Assembly: GCF_947331435.1 (NCBI RefSeq)
Contig: NZ_CAMZOF010000015.1
Coordinates: 52,736-116,735 of the forward strand
Source of the DNA: Pelagibius sp. Alg239-R121
Lineage (GTDB): Bacteria > Pseudomonadota > Alphaproteobacteria > Kiloniellales > Kiloniellaceae
Direction of reading: 5' to 3'
DNA length: 64,000 nt
Shown here in pieces: positions 30,784-40,279 of this stretch; the first letter of the stretch is position 1, and each line of letters opens with the position of its first letter. The translations under genes and the position numbers were made by a program. The notes below the pieces were generated by a model, which was given only the letters and a program-made list of their open reading frames with translations, searched no databases and had not been told where the DNA came from.

Positions 30784-32376
30784 TCATACGAACACAATGT
30801 AGGTCGAAACGACCACAACGACGATAACCATACCGGCGGGCTTCGCGAGCGACCATCCGGCCAGGTCAACCGCGCCCGTATCTTTCAGCACGAAGGGTTC
30901 CTCGCGCGGGCTTGAGCGGCCGATCGCCAGCATGATCAGCGTGTTCAGCACGAACAGTATCGCCATGACGTGCAGAAAATGCGGGTATCCGTCGGCGCCG
31001 ATCAGAGGTTTCAAAATAAACTGGCTGAAGATGTAGAGGCCAACGCCCGAAGCGAGAGCTATCTTCGCCGCCCGCGCCGGGACGTACTTGGTGAGATAAC
31101 CCACGACAACGATCGTCAGGATCGGGATCGAGTAGGCACCGTTGACCTCTTGAAGATACCCAAACAAACCACTCGGCGCGTTGGCGATGAAAGGCGCGAC
31201 GAACATCGAGAGAAGCGCAAGCAAAACTCCGAACTTCTTGCCGGCACGCACCGTCTCAGTGTCGGTGGCATCGTGCTTGATATGCGCTCGATAGATATCG
31301 ACACCAAAGAGTGTGACCGAGCTGTTGAGCGCGGAATTGAACGAACTGAGGATCGCACCGAACAAAACCGCGGCAAAGAACCCGAGCAGCCAATTTGGGA
31401 GAACCGTCGAAACCAGTTTTGGGTAAGCGGTATCGGCGACCTCAAGTCCTCCTTCGAAGATCTGGTAGGCAATGATGCCGGGCAGGACGACAATCAAAGG
31501 ACCGGCAATTTTCAGGCATGCTGCAAGTAGCAGACCCTTCTGCCCCTCCTTCAGGTTGGTCGCAGCAAAAGCGCGCTGAATGATCGCCTGGTTGGTCCCC
31601 CAATAGAACAGCTGTACGAGCATCATTCCTGTGAAAATGGTCGCCAGAGGGATCGACGATTGAGATCCGCCTGCTGCTATGAACTTGTCTGGGTTGTTTT
31701 CGACCAGCGACGAAAGACCGTCGAGAATACTACCGTCGCCGATATAGGCGAGACCGAAGGCGGGCACCAGCAGTCCGCCGGTGAAAAGGCCAACGGCATT
31801 GATCGTGTCGGATACGGCGACAGCCTTGAGTCCGCCGAAAATGGCGTAGATTGAGCCAATGATCCCAACCGCCCAAACCGTCAACCATAGCGCCGTGGTA
31901 TCACTTACGCCGAGTGCTTCCGGCACGTTGAATATCGAACTGAGCGCCAGCGAGCCTGAATAGAGAACTATGGGCAAAAGCACGATCACGTACCCCGAGA
32001 GAAACAATGCTGAGGTAATGGTCCTGACTTGCCGGTCGTAACGGTCGTGCAAAAATTGCGGAATGGTCGAAATGCCGCCTTTAAGGTATCTCGGAAGCAA
32101 AAACAGGGCGGTAACCACCATCGCGATCGCAGCCAGCGTTTCCCAGGCCATCACGACAAGGCCCTCGTTGTAGGCTTGACCGGTCAAGCCTACAATTTGC
32201 TCGGTCGAGAGATTCGTGAGAAGCAGGGACCCCGCGATCACCGGCGCTGTCAACGATCGGCCGCCAAGGAAGTAGCCATCCGAATGCTCTTCGTCAGTAC
32301 CTTTCGTCCAAAAATACGATAAAATACCAACCAGCGCCGTAAATCCGACGAACGTTACTACCGTGAGAACACTCAT
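30784..32376 (-). CDS. sodium:solute symporter, SGLT-like
   Basis: Sodium-coupled transporter of 530 residues of the SSS family, with about fourteen transmembrane helices. The SSS hallmark region YAIFGGLKAVAVSDTINAVG is present, and NLSTEQIVGLTGQAYNEG with FYWGTNQAIIQRAFAA resembles sugar carriers (vSGLT type). The neighbours (GH65 phosphorylase, beta-phosphoglucomutase) suggest uptake of a glucoside or disaccharide. Transcribed alone, with a 664-base upstream spacer. Confidence 0.87.
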   Translation of the reverse strand: MSVLTVVTFVGFTALVGILSYFWTKGTDEEHSDGYFLGGRSLTAPVIAGSLLLTNLSTEQIVGLTGQAYNEGLVVMAWETLAAIAMVVTALFLLPRYLKGGISTIPQFLHDRYDRQVRTITSALFLSGYVIVLLPIVLYSGSLALSSIFNVPEALGVSDTTALWLTVWAVGIIGSIYAIFGGLKAVAVSDTINAVGLFTGGLLVPAFGLAYIGDGSILDGLSSLVENNPDKFIAAGGSQSSIPLATIFTGMMLVQLFYWGTNQAIIQRAFAATNLKEGQKGLLLAACLKIAGPLIVVLPGIIAYQIFEGGLEVADTAYPKLVSTVLPNWLLGFFAAVLFGAILSSFNSALNSSVTLFGVDIYRAHIKHDATDTETVRAGKKFGVLLALLSMFVAPFIANAPSGLFGYLQEVNGAYSIPILTIVVVGYLTKYVPARAAKIALASGVGLYIFSQFILKPLIGADGYPHFLHVMAILFVLNTLIMLAIGRSSPREEPFVLKDTGAVDLAGWSLAKPAGMVIVVVVVSTYIVFV

Positions 32377-33040
32377 GGCGTGATCACTCCCCTCGACATT
32401 TTTTATCTCCCATACGGGATTTCTTTAATCGTATTGGATCGCAACCGCATTAATGTCCATATGAATGTTGATGCAGCATAAGTATGCAGCCGATGTACTT
32501 ATGCCGCCGCTCGCTTAACCGCGTCGGACGGCGTGGTTTTTGGAAGAAAAACTCAATCTGTCTCAATCGGTTGAATTCTAATTCACGCTTGAACGACAGC
32601 GCCGGCTGGACAAAGACATTGATTGTCGAATGCCTTCACCGTCATGAACCGAGCAAGAGAAAACTGGTCGCTCACAACGAGCGATTTCAGATCGGGTTCG
32701 CTCGTCGATGGCCTCTTCAGAGCACAGACAGTTTAGCGCCACTGCCGCGCTGGTTTCTTTGTGCCGGCTCCAGCAGGGAAGCAAACTTCCGTTAAACGTA
32801 ATGAGTCTCCGGATGCGATCCGGATCTCTCCGGTCACAGCATTCAGTATCGGAATCGGAAGTTCGAACCTGACGCGGCATGTAGACTCCATCAACATTGG
32901 CGCACAATTTGCGCATACGAAACCCTCAACATCCCGCGCACCTCAATACGCGAGATATCACACGTCCTGGACGCACATCGATAATGTCGCTGTCTTAAAC
33001 AGTCAGAGCTGAAATGCCTCATTCATGGTCGGGTATCGCG
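32377..33040. other. gene-free spacer with inverted repeat
   Basis: No coding region I can support. About 100 bases upstream of the symporter start is the perfect inverted repeat GCATAAGTA / TACTTATGC (32,476-32,484 and 32,496-32,504), a plausible operator for the nearby SorC-type regulator. The rest shows nothing recognisable. Confidence 0.55.
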
Positions 33041-33712
33041 TCAATTCCGCGGTACAGAAAGCCGGTCAATGCGGTTTTGGAAGCTGTCAATATCGATCAT
33101 TCCTAGGTCCGTGACGATTTCATCGGCGAGCTCCAAATTGCCCGAGTCACGATTGTCGTCAACGCCGACACAGTAGAAACCCCCACGCTTCGCAGCTAGA
33201 ACGCCGGAAGCCGCGTCCTCGAAAACAACGCATTCTGGAACCGATAGACCAAGCTTTTCGGCGGCACTGAGAAATATTTCCGCGTCCGGTTTACCTTTTT
33301 TAACATCGTCACCTCCGATGACCACGGCGAACGCATCCGAGATTCCCGCCTTTTTCAAAATGTAGCGGACGTTCACGCTACTTGATGCCGCTGCGAGCAA
33401 AAGGCCACGTGCTTCGCACTGCCGAATGAACCGAACCGACGTTTCAAAGGTTTTGAAACACCCTTGTTCGATGAGCTCAAGATAATACTGATTTTTGAGT
33501 TCCGCAGCCTGGGTCACCTTTTCCGGGGGCGCATCGCGCATGACAGCCTGCGCTCCCTCCAACCTTCGAAGCCCGTCAACCTGCTCGCGATATTCCCTCG
33601 GCCCGAACGGATAACCGTACTCTTCAAACATACGTTGCCAAGCCGAGAAATGTGCCGGCACAGTGTCAACGAGGACACCATCCAGATCAAAGATAAGACC
33701 TTTGAGAGCCAT
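33041..33712 (-). CDS. pgmB: beta-phosphoglucomutase-like HAD enzyme
   Basis: HAD-superfamily enzyme of 223 residues. FDLDGVLVDT at the N-terminus holds the nucleophile and acid/base aspartates, AASSSVN is motif II, and KKGKPDAEIF the motif III lysine; VFEDAASGV follows. These match beta-phosphoglucomutase, which converts the beta-glucose 1-phosphate released by GH65 phosphorylases to glucose 6-phosphate. Start at the ATG before ALKGLIFD; in-frame extension upstream has no family match. Divergent from sorC. Confidence 0.87.
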   Translation of the reverse strand: MALKGLIFDLDGVLVDTVPAHFSAWQRMFEEYGYPFGPREYREQVDGLRRLEGAQAVMRDAPPEKVTQAAELKNQYYLELIEQGCFKTFETSVRFIRQCEARGLLLAAASSSVNVRYILKKAGISDAFAVVIGGDDVKKGKPDAEIFLSAAEKLGLSVPECVVFEDAASGVLAAKRGGFYCVGVDDNRDSGNLELADEIVTDLGMIDIDSFQNRIDRLSVPRN

Positions 33713-33804
33713 TTGGCATAAACCTTCTCTGAGGGGGAAATCAGCCGCTGGTTCGCATCCCAACGCCATACAAAAAATACCGGCGCCGCAACAAGCCGTC
33801 AAAG

Positions 33805-33845
33805 AAACAGAATATGCATAAAAATCTCGCATAAATATTTTGATG
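33805..33845. promoter_or_regulatory. possible SorC operator in the pgmB/sorC divergent region
   Basis: ATGCATAAAAATCTCGCATA, with two GCATAAA-type half-sites in direct orientation, lies between the divergent pgmB and sorC starts. Similar GCATA elements precede the symporter and the kinase operon. Inference only. Confidence 0.35.
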
Positions 33846-33898
33846 AAGCTATCCAATTGAGATAGGTTGATTTTTCCGACTCGGTGATCGAGAGAGCG

Positions 33899-35050
33899 AT
33901 GAAAATCAAAGATCTATCCCTAGACGAGCGCGCCCAGCGGGTCGCCTATCTGCGCGCGCGACATAACATGTCTCAGACGGAGATCGGCCGTGCGCTGGGC
34001 GGCTTATCGCAGTCGCATGTCTCGCGACTGCTCACGCACGCGGAAAAGAAACGCTACCTGGTCATCGAACAGCATCTCGATGAGGACAAGATCCCGCCCG
34101 AAACGCTCCGGGAGATGAGCGAGTTGTTGTCGCCGCCAGGCTTGAGTCGCGCGCTGGAAGACTTCGCAAGCGCTACCGGTGTGCGTATTCCCAGCGTCCG
34201 GGTATTCGACAGCGGTCCGGGTACCACGCCGGACGCCATGCGCATTCGCCGCAATCGCTTTGCGCGTACCGCGTCCGGACGGCTTGACGAGCTCCTACAG
34301 GGGGCACAGGTGGTCGGCGTCGCGTGGGGGCGGACGATCCGGGCGCTGGTGGATGGGCTCGCATCGATGCGTAGAGTCAATCATGATGACAATAGCGTTC
34401 AGTTTGTTCCGGTGTGCGCTGAATTGGTGGCCCTGATCCAAAAGGGCTATTCGTCGAGTCGTCTCGCGGAACTGCTTGACGACGCTTATAACCACGGACG
34501 CGGCGATCCAATCCAGATGACGGGCTTTCCGGCTTACATCCCGCGCCACTACGACGAAGAAGCGCAAGCCTCGATCAGGCGGTTCGTTTCGGACTCTCCC
34601 AATTACGGCAGGGTCTTCACGGGTTCCGAACCACTGGTGGATCAGATGGATACCCTGATCACAAGCGTCGGGTCCTCTCGGGCACCTGTTCTTGGCAGTA
34701 CCGCTGAACTCGTACTGGCAGGCGGAATCGCAGAAAAACGTTTACGCGAATTGGTGGTTGGCGATCTTGGTGGCATTCTCATTCCGAAACCAACATTGCG
34801 GGAAAACGAAACGCGCCTGGTGACCGAACTCAATGCGATGTGGACAGGTATAAAAATCGAGCATGTCAAAGCAATCGCTGAACGTGCGGCGGGCGCCTCG
34901 TCGCATACTGGCGTGATCGTGGTGGCGCTTGGCGCACAGAGGGGCGAGATGCTCTTTGAGGTCGTTCGCAACGAGTTGACCAACGAATTGATCCTCGACA
35001 CCGACGCCGCCGACAAGCTGGAACAGCTTATTACCAACGAGCTGGCATAG
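33899..35050 (+). CDS. SorC-family sugar-binding transcription regulator
   Basis: Regulator of 383 residues. N-terminal helix-turn-helix (MSQTEIGRALGGLSQSHVSRLL, about 24-48) followed by a large sugar-phosphate-binding domain with VGVAWGRTIRAL and GVIVVALGA motifs seen in SorC/DeoR-type proteins. It probably controls the surrounding phosphorylase module. ATG at 33899 has GAGAG ahead; a GTG fifteen bases upstream is possible. It ends 27 bases from the convergent GH65 gene. Confidence 0.85.
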   Translation: MKIKDLSLDERAQRVAYLRARHNMSQTEIGRALGGLSQSHVSRLLTHAEKKRYLVIEQHLDEDKIPPETLREMSELLSPPGLSRALEDFASATGVRIPSVRVFDSGPGTTPDAMRIRRNRFARTASGRLDELLQGAQVVGVAWGRTIRALVDGLASMRRVNHDDNSVQFVPVCAELVALIQKGYSSSRLAELLDDAYNHGRGDPIQMTGFPAYIPRHYDEEAQASIRRFVSDSPNYGRVFTGSEPLVDQMDTLITSVGSSRAPVLGSTAELVLAGGIAEKRLRELVVGDLGGILIPKPTLRENETRLVTELNAMWTGIKIEHVKAIAERAAGASSHTGVIVVALGAQRGEMLFEVVRNELTNELILDTDAADKLEQLITNELA

Positions 35051-35077
35051 GTCGCGGTCAAGCATCCATTCGACAGA

Positions 35078-37417
35078 TCAAAGAGACACGACTCTTTCCT
35101 GTCCCCCTATCAGCGTCATAGTCTGACTTGAAACCTCAATTGTTTCTTTGTGATCCGGGCTTGACGCAAGGAGGAACCGGGCCTGTTCATGAGCGATCGA
35201 GACCTTGAGCCGGTGGCCTTTCCATCGGATTTTGAAGCAAAGCTCCTTCCAATGCTTTGGAAGCCAGGGCTTGAAAGTCATTCTCCCCTGATGCACACGG
35301 AACCCGCCGAACCCGCACACCAATGACTGCCATGTTCCACCTGCCGAAGCGATATGGATTCCATCCTGCGTGTTCCCCTGATTGTTCACGAGGTCCACGA
35401 AAGCCGAGCGGGCGAAGTAGCGGTGAGCCGACGACATGTCGCCAACCTCGATTCCCATGATCGCATGTATCGCTGGGCTTAAGGATGACTTGTGCATTGT
35501 CCTGGCCTCATAGAATTCGAAGTTCGCTCGTTTTTCTTCGGCGGTGAATTCATCCGGCAACAGATAAGTGAGCATGACCACATCCGGTTGCTTCAACAGC
35601 ATCGTGTTATTCAGCGTGAAATGGTCATGGCCGGCTGGATAGCGCGGCATCCCGTTCTCGTCCCATTCTGCAATCGGGAGATCTTCGAGTTGGAAGTACC
35701 CGGCAAACTGCTCAATGAGATTTCGAGCTGGATCGAAAGGGATGCGAATCAATCCCGCAACCTTGCACCAATGATCGACCTCTGACTTGCACAGACCGAG
35801 TTTCGCTACCAGGGCAGAAAAGGCTTCCGTGTTTCGAACCAAGAGCTTCGAATAGGTCTCTGCCGCCTGCATAAGATGCCACTGCGCCATCCGGTTGGTG
35901 AAGGTGTTGTCGTCGACATGCTCGTGGAATTCGTCCGGGCCGATTACACGATTTAATTCGTAACAGCCATCAGCATCGTTGAACTCCAGACGGCTAACCC
36001 AGAAGCGGCTTGTCTGAAAGAGAATTTCAGCCCCGTACCTGCACATGAAATCCCAATCGCCGGTCGCAGCAACGTAAGTCAGAACACCGTAAGCAACGTC
36101 GGCGGTAACGTGGATCTCCTCTTCACCTGTCCAGATACGGTGCGCACCCTCGGCAGTCCACTTCGGCGTAGTTTCTGCACCAGTGTCTGCTGACTCCCAG
36201 GCGTACTGTGCGCCTGCGAAGCCGTTATCCCGGGCATTTTGTATCGCACCGGGCAGAGTGTGATAGCGGTATCCTAGGAGGGCTTTTGCGGTCTCGGGTT
36301 GTGTGTAGATGTAAAAGGGCAGGAGAAATATCTCGGTATCCCAGAAGACGTGCCCTTTATAACCTTCTCCTGACATCGACTTCGCGCCGATGTTGACTCG
36401 CGGGTCCTTTTCATTGGCAGCGATCAGCAGGTGATAGATGTTAAAACGCGCAGCCCGGGTTGCCTCGACATCACCAACGATGACGCAGTCGCTATCATCC
36501 CATTTCCAGAGCCAAGCTTTGACGCTGTCGTTTAGACAATCGTCGAAGCCTTTTCCCCGCGCCGTTTCCAGCTTGGCCAAACAAGCGCCCTGTAGCTTCG
36601 TTCTGCTTAGATCGCGGGAGGTAAAAATAGCGGCTAACTTGTCAAACCTGCATATCTGGCCGCGCTTGCCTTCGACCTCAAGAGTCTGCGCCACATACTC
36701 ATATTTGCGCAAACCGCGACCAGGTGTGCCGTCTCCCGAAAAGTCCAGAGCGGCAGCGCATCCGATCGAAATTTCGCTATCAAGGGTCACCGTCTCAAGA
36801 TAAGCCAGCTCTTGGTTGGCAATTCCGGCCATGACCTTTTGGTGGCGACTCTTGGCCCATTTTTCCCACTTCACTTCACTGTGGAAATCCATCGCCTCCG
36901 TGTAGACCGGCAAGCGATCCAGATTGTATCTCTCGCCCTCGATCGCACTCTCGACTGAGAGAGTTGCATCATAGTTCTCAAGGGTAATCTCAAGCCGAAT
37001 GCCACAGAGATGCTGATCGGCGAAACTACAGAACCGCAAGCTCTCTAACCGGGTACGTCGGCCTTCACCATCTTCCAGAAGCGTATTTCGGTAGAGCAGG
37101 CCTTGCCGCAGGTCCAAGGCGCGGCTGTGCTCGACAACTTTGCAGTTCCGAACATCGAGGTGACAGCCGTCCACAGTTACGGATAACGGCAACCAGGAGG
37201 GAGCGTTTACGAGGTCGATCACCGATGAGTCGTGATGATCGTAGACACCGGCGAGATAGGTTCCGGACAATTCGCCCTTATGCCCTTCTTCCAGCGAGCC
37301 GCGTGTTCCCTGATACCCATTTCCGATCGTAAAGATCGTCTCGTGAAAGTTGGCTTTTTCGGGATCGAACCCCGTTTCCTCTACCAGCCAGTCGTCACTG
37401 CTCAATTGCGCTCGCAT
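35078..37417 (-). CDS. GH65 disaccharide phosphorylase
   Basis: Glycoside hydrolase family 65 enzyme of 779 residues, which phosphorolyses an alpha-glucoside to beta-glucose 1-phosphate. N-terminal sandwich domain to about 290, then an (alpha/alpha)6 barrel with GHVFWDTEIFLLPFYIY (about 355-371) and the catalytic acid Glu496 in IGPDEFHEHVDDN. Substrate (trehalose, kojibiose, nigerose, maltose or glucosylglycerol) cannot be decided by eye. Start at 37417, 16 bases after the kinase stop; a long upstream extension would run into the kinase gene. Co-transcribed with the PfkB kinase. Confidence 0.88.
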   Translation of the reverse strand: MRAQLSSDDWLVEETGFDPEKANFHETIFTIGNGYQGTRGSLEEGHKGELSGTYLAGVYDHHDSSVIDLVNAPSWLPLSVTVDGCHLDVRNCKVVEHSRALDLRQGLLYRNTLLEDGEGRRTRLESLRFCSFADQHLCGIRLEITLENYDATLSVESAIEGERYNLDRLPVYTEAMDFHSEVKWEKWAKSRHQKVMAGIANQELAYLETVTLDSEISIGCAAALDFSGDGTPGRGLRKYEYVAQTLEVEGKRGQICRFDKLAAIFTSRDLSRTKLQGACLAKLETARGKGFDDCLNDSVKAWLWKWDDSDCVIVGDVEATRAARFNIYHLLIAANEKDPRVNIGAKSMSGEGYKGHVFWDTEIFLLPFYIYTQPETAKALLGYRYHTLPGAIQNARDNGFAGAQYAWESADTGAETTPKWTAEGAHRIWTGEEEIHVTADVAYGVLTYVAATGDWDFMCRYGAEILFQTSRFWVSRLEFNDADGCYELNRVIGPDEFHEHVDDNTFTNRMAQWHLMQAAETYSKLLVRNTEAFSALVAKLGLCKSEVDHWCKVAGLIRIPFDPARNLIEQFAGYFQLEDLPIAEWDENGMPRYPAGHDHFTLNNTMLLKQPDVVMLTYLLPDEFTAEEKRANFEFYEARTMHKSSLSPAIHAIMGIEVGDMSSAHRYFARSAFVDLVNNQGNTQDGIHIASAGGTWQSLVCGFGGFRVHQGRMTFKPWLPKHWKELCFKIRWKGHRLKVSIAHEQARFLLASSPDHKETIEVSSQTMTLIGGQERVVSL

Positions 37418-37433
37418 GGCTTGGTCCCGTTTC

Positions 37434-38417
37434 TTACTTGCCGTAGGTTTCGGCAATCTGGCGTTCGGTTTCTTCGAGGTTCCGATAGACGGCCAACTCA
37501 TTACTGCTGCAGCGCTGAGCGCCCGCGGCATTGCCGTATTGGCAGGCCTGCACATAATCGCTGGTCTTGAGGTATCCAAAGGCAAGGCCGCCGGCAAAGG
37601 AGTCACCACACCCGGTCGTGTCGACGACATGCTCGACAGGGACGCGTTTAACCAGGTGCTCCTGCATTCGGCCGTTATTGTCTTTGAAGTAAACCACACA
37701 ACCATGCTGATCGAGCGTGACGTAAAGTGCCTTCACGCCACCATCGAGGCAGTGCCGGGCGAACTTAGGCAATTCGTCCATCGTCAACTCGCCGACGGCC
37801 TCCAGACGACCGGGTTCATACTCGCCGGAAAACCAACTGCAGCTCGCCTCTTCCAGGTTCATTTTGAGCAGATCGATGTAGGGCAACCAGCGATCTCGGT
37901 CGACCCAGAACTTATGAAACCGGTCACCATGTTGCGAACAGCCACTCGTCGGGCCGTGGGCGTCGAAAACAATCACACCACCGCTGTTCGTCTTAATGTA
38001 CCGGAGTGTTTCGAGTGGAACTTCGAAATCAGTGATGGGAACGAAGACGAAGGCGTCGCAGTGCATCAGCCCCTGGAGGTCCTCCGGCAGAACCGGGTTC
38101 ATGAAACCGGTCTGTTTCTCGATACGCTTGTTTTGATCCACATAGGTCAGATTGATGACGTCTCCCTGGTCGGCCTCAGCCGTAACACGACTGACATCCA
38201 TATGCGGAAACCCGGATAGCAGACTTCGGATTTTCTCGAGATCCACGTATCGCACATGACTTATGGGCGTGATCGTCGAACCAATGGGCGCAAGCGTCGA
38301 GAGAACGGCAGCCGTATAAAGGGCACAGCCATATTTCTCTACAGTTTCTCCATGATGAGTCGTGATCCGGTCACGCGGGATTGGGCCGACAACGGCTACA
38401 TTCATTTTTTCCAGCAT
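37434..38417 (-). CDS. PfkB-family carbohydrate kinase
   Basis: Ribokinase-like kinase of 327 residues. The C-terminal PfkB signature DTTGCGDSFAGGLAFGYL (about 265-282) has the catalytic Asp and anion hole. The N-terminal half is divergent, without the usual GGxxxN start motif, so the substrate is unclear; it may phosphorylate the sugar or polyol released by the downstream phosphorylase. ATG at 38417 with AGGACAGG ahead; an ATG four codons later is also possible. Confidence 0.82.
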   Translation of the reverse strand: MLEKMNVAVVGPIPRDRITTHHGETVEKYGCALYTAAVLSTLAPIGSTITPISHVRYVDLEKIRSLLSGFPHMDVSRVTAEADQGDVINLTYVDQNKRIEKQTGFMNPVLPEDLQGLMHCDAFVFVPITDFEVPLETLRYIKTNSGGVIVFDAHGPTSGCSQHGDRFHKFWVDRDRWLPYIDLLKMNLEEASCSWFSGEYEPGRLEAVGELTMDELPKFARHCLDGGVKALYVTLDQHGCVVYFKDNNGRMQEHLVKRVPVEHVVDTTGCGDSFAGGLAFGYLKTSDYVQACQYGNAAGAQRCSSNELAVYRNLEETERQIAETYGK

Positions 38418-38821
38418 GTCTTTGCCTGTCCTGCAATCGGCCCTTTGCGGACGCATTTTTCTGCCACGGAGTTGTGTAGATCGCGTTTCGTCACACCCTC
38501 CCCGTGCCGGCACATCTATCTAGAGCTTTTCCCTGATTTTGCATCGCGGCGATATTTCAGATCCGTTTTGCAGAACGATACTTTCCGCCCTGGCTCATAT
38601 CCATAAAAATATCAATTCAGCATATTCATGCCGAACCCGCGCAGAGGTGGAATGATGAAGAGTGCGCTTTCAGCAAACGATCGATCCCGACTTGAAACAG
38701 AGGCGATCTCAACCACCTGATCCGACCGGTCATGCTGTGAGCATACGGTTATTTGGCCTGACCTGCACGGCGATCGCCCCGCGTTTATGCGGGGTTTGTG
38801 TATTTATTGATTTTGCTTGTG
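38418..38821. other. spacer upstream of kinase operon, left chromosomal flank of the island
   Basis: No gene supported. AT-rich sequence around 38,595-38,630 (CATAAAAATATC and GCATATTCATG) resembles the GCATAA elements near sorC. A terminator-like hairpin at 38,777-38,803 lies just before the att repeat. Confidence 0.5.
38777..38803 (+). terminator. hairpin CCCCGC-loop-GCGGGG followed by T-rich run
   Basis: A six-base perfect GC stem with a six-base loop followed by TTTGTGTATTTATT. No plus-strand gene ends immediately upstream, so it may be a relic or belong to the flank of the old tRNA locus. Confidence 0.4.
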
Positions 38822-38841
38822 TTTGGTTGCGGGGGCAGGAT
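38822..38841. repeat. distal attachment site of the genomic island
   Basis: TTTGGTTGCGGGGGCAGGAT, an exact 20-base copy of the sequence at 63,934-63,953, which is the 3' end of the initiator tRNA gene including CCA. Similarity stops at both edges. With the integrase just inside, it is best read as the att core left by tRNA-targeted integration. Confidence 0.8.
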
Positions 38842-39245
38842 ACCAACGATACTTACGAAACCTGTTTTCTGCGATTGCCTGAATTCCAACGTCATCATGC
38901 ACCTTTGGTCTCGGAGCCCTTCCCCAAGCTCGCCTTTGCTCCCAGCAATGCTCATCGCCGAAGCGGAACTACTTCACCACTGACACTCCAACAACGGCCG
39001 TAGAGTTCTCAAACCACGACAAGCGGTCGTTCGTTGACGCTGCAGCGAACGACCACTTTGAGCCCCTTCAAGTCCTCCGGTGCGGTGCGCTGATCTCGAA
39101 ACTCGGGCGGGAAGCGGAAGTTCGCTACATGTGCGAGCCAGTCATACAGTAAAGTTGAAAGCGGACATTCAGACGTCCCCAAAACTGGTCTTTCTCCGCG
39201 CCGCCGCATTACCGCTACGGGGCGACTTAAGGTCGGCCCGTCAAC
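38842..39245. other. gene-free stretch inside island end, with hairpin
   Basis: No supported coding region. GGTCGTTCG (39,025-39,033) and CGAACGACC (39,046-39,054) form a perfect nine-base stem with a twelve-base loop, extendable by flanking AAG/CTT; it lies downstream of the integrase. Confidence 0.5.
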
Positions 39246-39878
39246 TCAGATCTCGACAGCATCCGCGATTGCGAGTGCGTCCTCAAGTTCGACGCCAAGA
39301 TATCTCACAGTGCTGTCCATCTTCGTGTGGCCGAGTAACAACTGGACGGCTCGAAGATTCTCCGTCTTTCGATAGATCTGGGCGACCTTAGTTCTGCGCA
39401 TCGAATGCGTACCGTAAGCACTTGGGCCAAGGCCGATCGATTGAACCCAGTCTCGCACCCGCCGGGCGTACTGCCGTGTCGAGATATGTAGAGTGTCATG
39501 AAATCGGCCCGGCCACAGATGCTCCTGTCCAATCATCCTTTGGTCATCCAACCAGTCCTCGAGGGACTTTCTAGTACCTTCCGTAAGCTCGAAGCGCACA
39601 GGCTTCTGCGTCTTATATTGCAGAATCGACGTTCGCTCTTTGACTTGGCCAGCGGCGTAAACATCGGTGACCTTGAGACGAACGAGATCGCAACCCCTTA
39701 ACTTGCTGTCGATGGCGGTGTTAAAGAGGGCAAGGTCTCGTCGGTTTTCTGCGATCTCCAGACGCACACGGATGGCCCAAACGTGCTTTTGCAGGAGTGG
39801 GCGTTTCTGGCCGACGATGCGGCCTCTGTTCCAGGCTGGTCGTTGCGGGCGAATTGCAGGCAGATTTGTAATTTGCAT
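39246..39878 (-). CDS. tyrosine recombinase (integrase)
   Basis: Short site-specific recombinase of 210 residues. Catalytic residues visible: Arg in SKLRGCDLVRLKV, HSMRRT (His-x-x-Arg), LLGHTKMDST (His) and the nucleophile Tyr in VRYLGV. The family lacks the full N-terminal arm domain of phage integrases. It lies 400 bases inside the distal att repeat and points towards it, as expected for the enzyme that mobilised the island. Confidence 0.87.
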   Translation of the reverse strand: MQITNLPAIRPQRPAWNRGRIVGQKRPLLQKHVWAIRVRLEIAENRRDLALFNTAIDSKLRGCDLVRLKVTDVYAAGQVKERTSILQYKTQKPVRFELTEGTRKSLEDWLDDQRMIGQEHLWPGRFHDTLHISTRQYARRVRDWVQSIGLGPSAYGTHSMRRTKVAQIYRKTENLRAVQLLLGHTKMDSTVRYLGVELEDALAIADAVEI

Positions 39879-40279
39879 GGCGTATCCTACATTCCGCCAC
39901 GCCCTGCCACATCGCTAACCCGAGGTTGCGAGCTGACTATAGTGCATTTTAGAGTAATCCATCCGCGGACAACCTGGATGATGGACGGAATCTCGTTCCA
40001 GAATGGCGATCCATCAGGTGCGGCGAAGAGGCGCCAAGCAGTTTTTGACGTAAGACTGCACTTGGTCTTTTGGGCCGCTGCTTTTACCTGGAAAGCAGCA
40101 GGGGTATCCCTGATGTCTCGCAGATATTCGCGGTATTCTACCAGTAAGAGAGGCGATCAGAATGAGTTCGCGCGTTTTCATTATGGCACCAGATCGCCGT
40201 ACCGGAATCGTTCGCTTGGGCGCTTTCAAAAACCCCGAACAATAGCGGTTTCATTGGCCCCTCCGGCCTGCCGCGGCAA
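39879..40279. other. spacer between integrase and sugar operon
   Basis: Overlapping short reading frames occur on both strands but none has a recognisable family, ribosome site or consistent codon use. Possibly remnant DNA. Confidence 0.5.

Noticed and set aside
38662..39003. Plus-strand 113-codon frame spanning the att repeat
   Set aside because: It reads through the hairpin and the 20-base repeat, and its composition does not look like protein.
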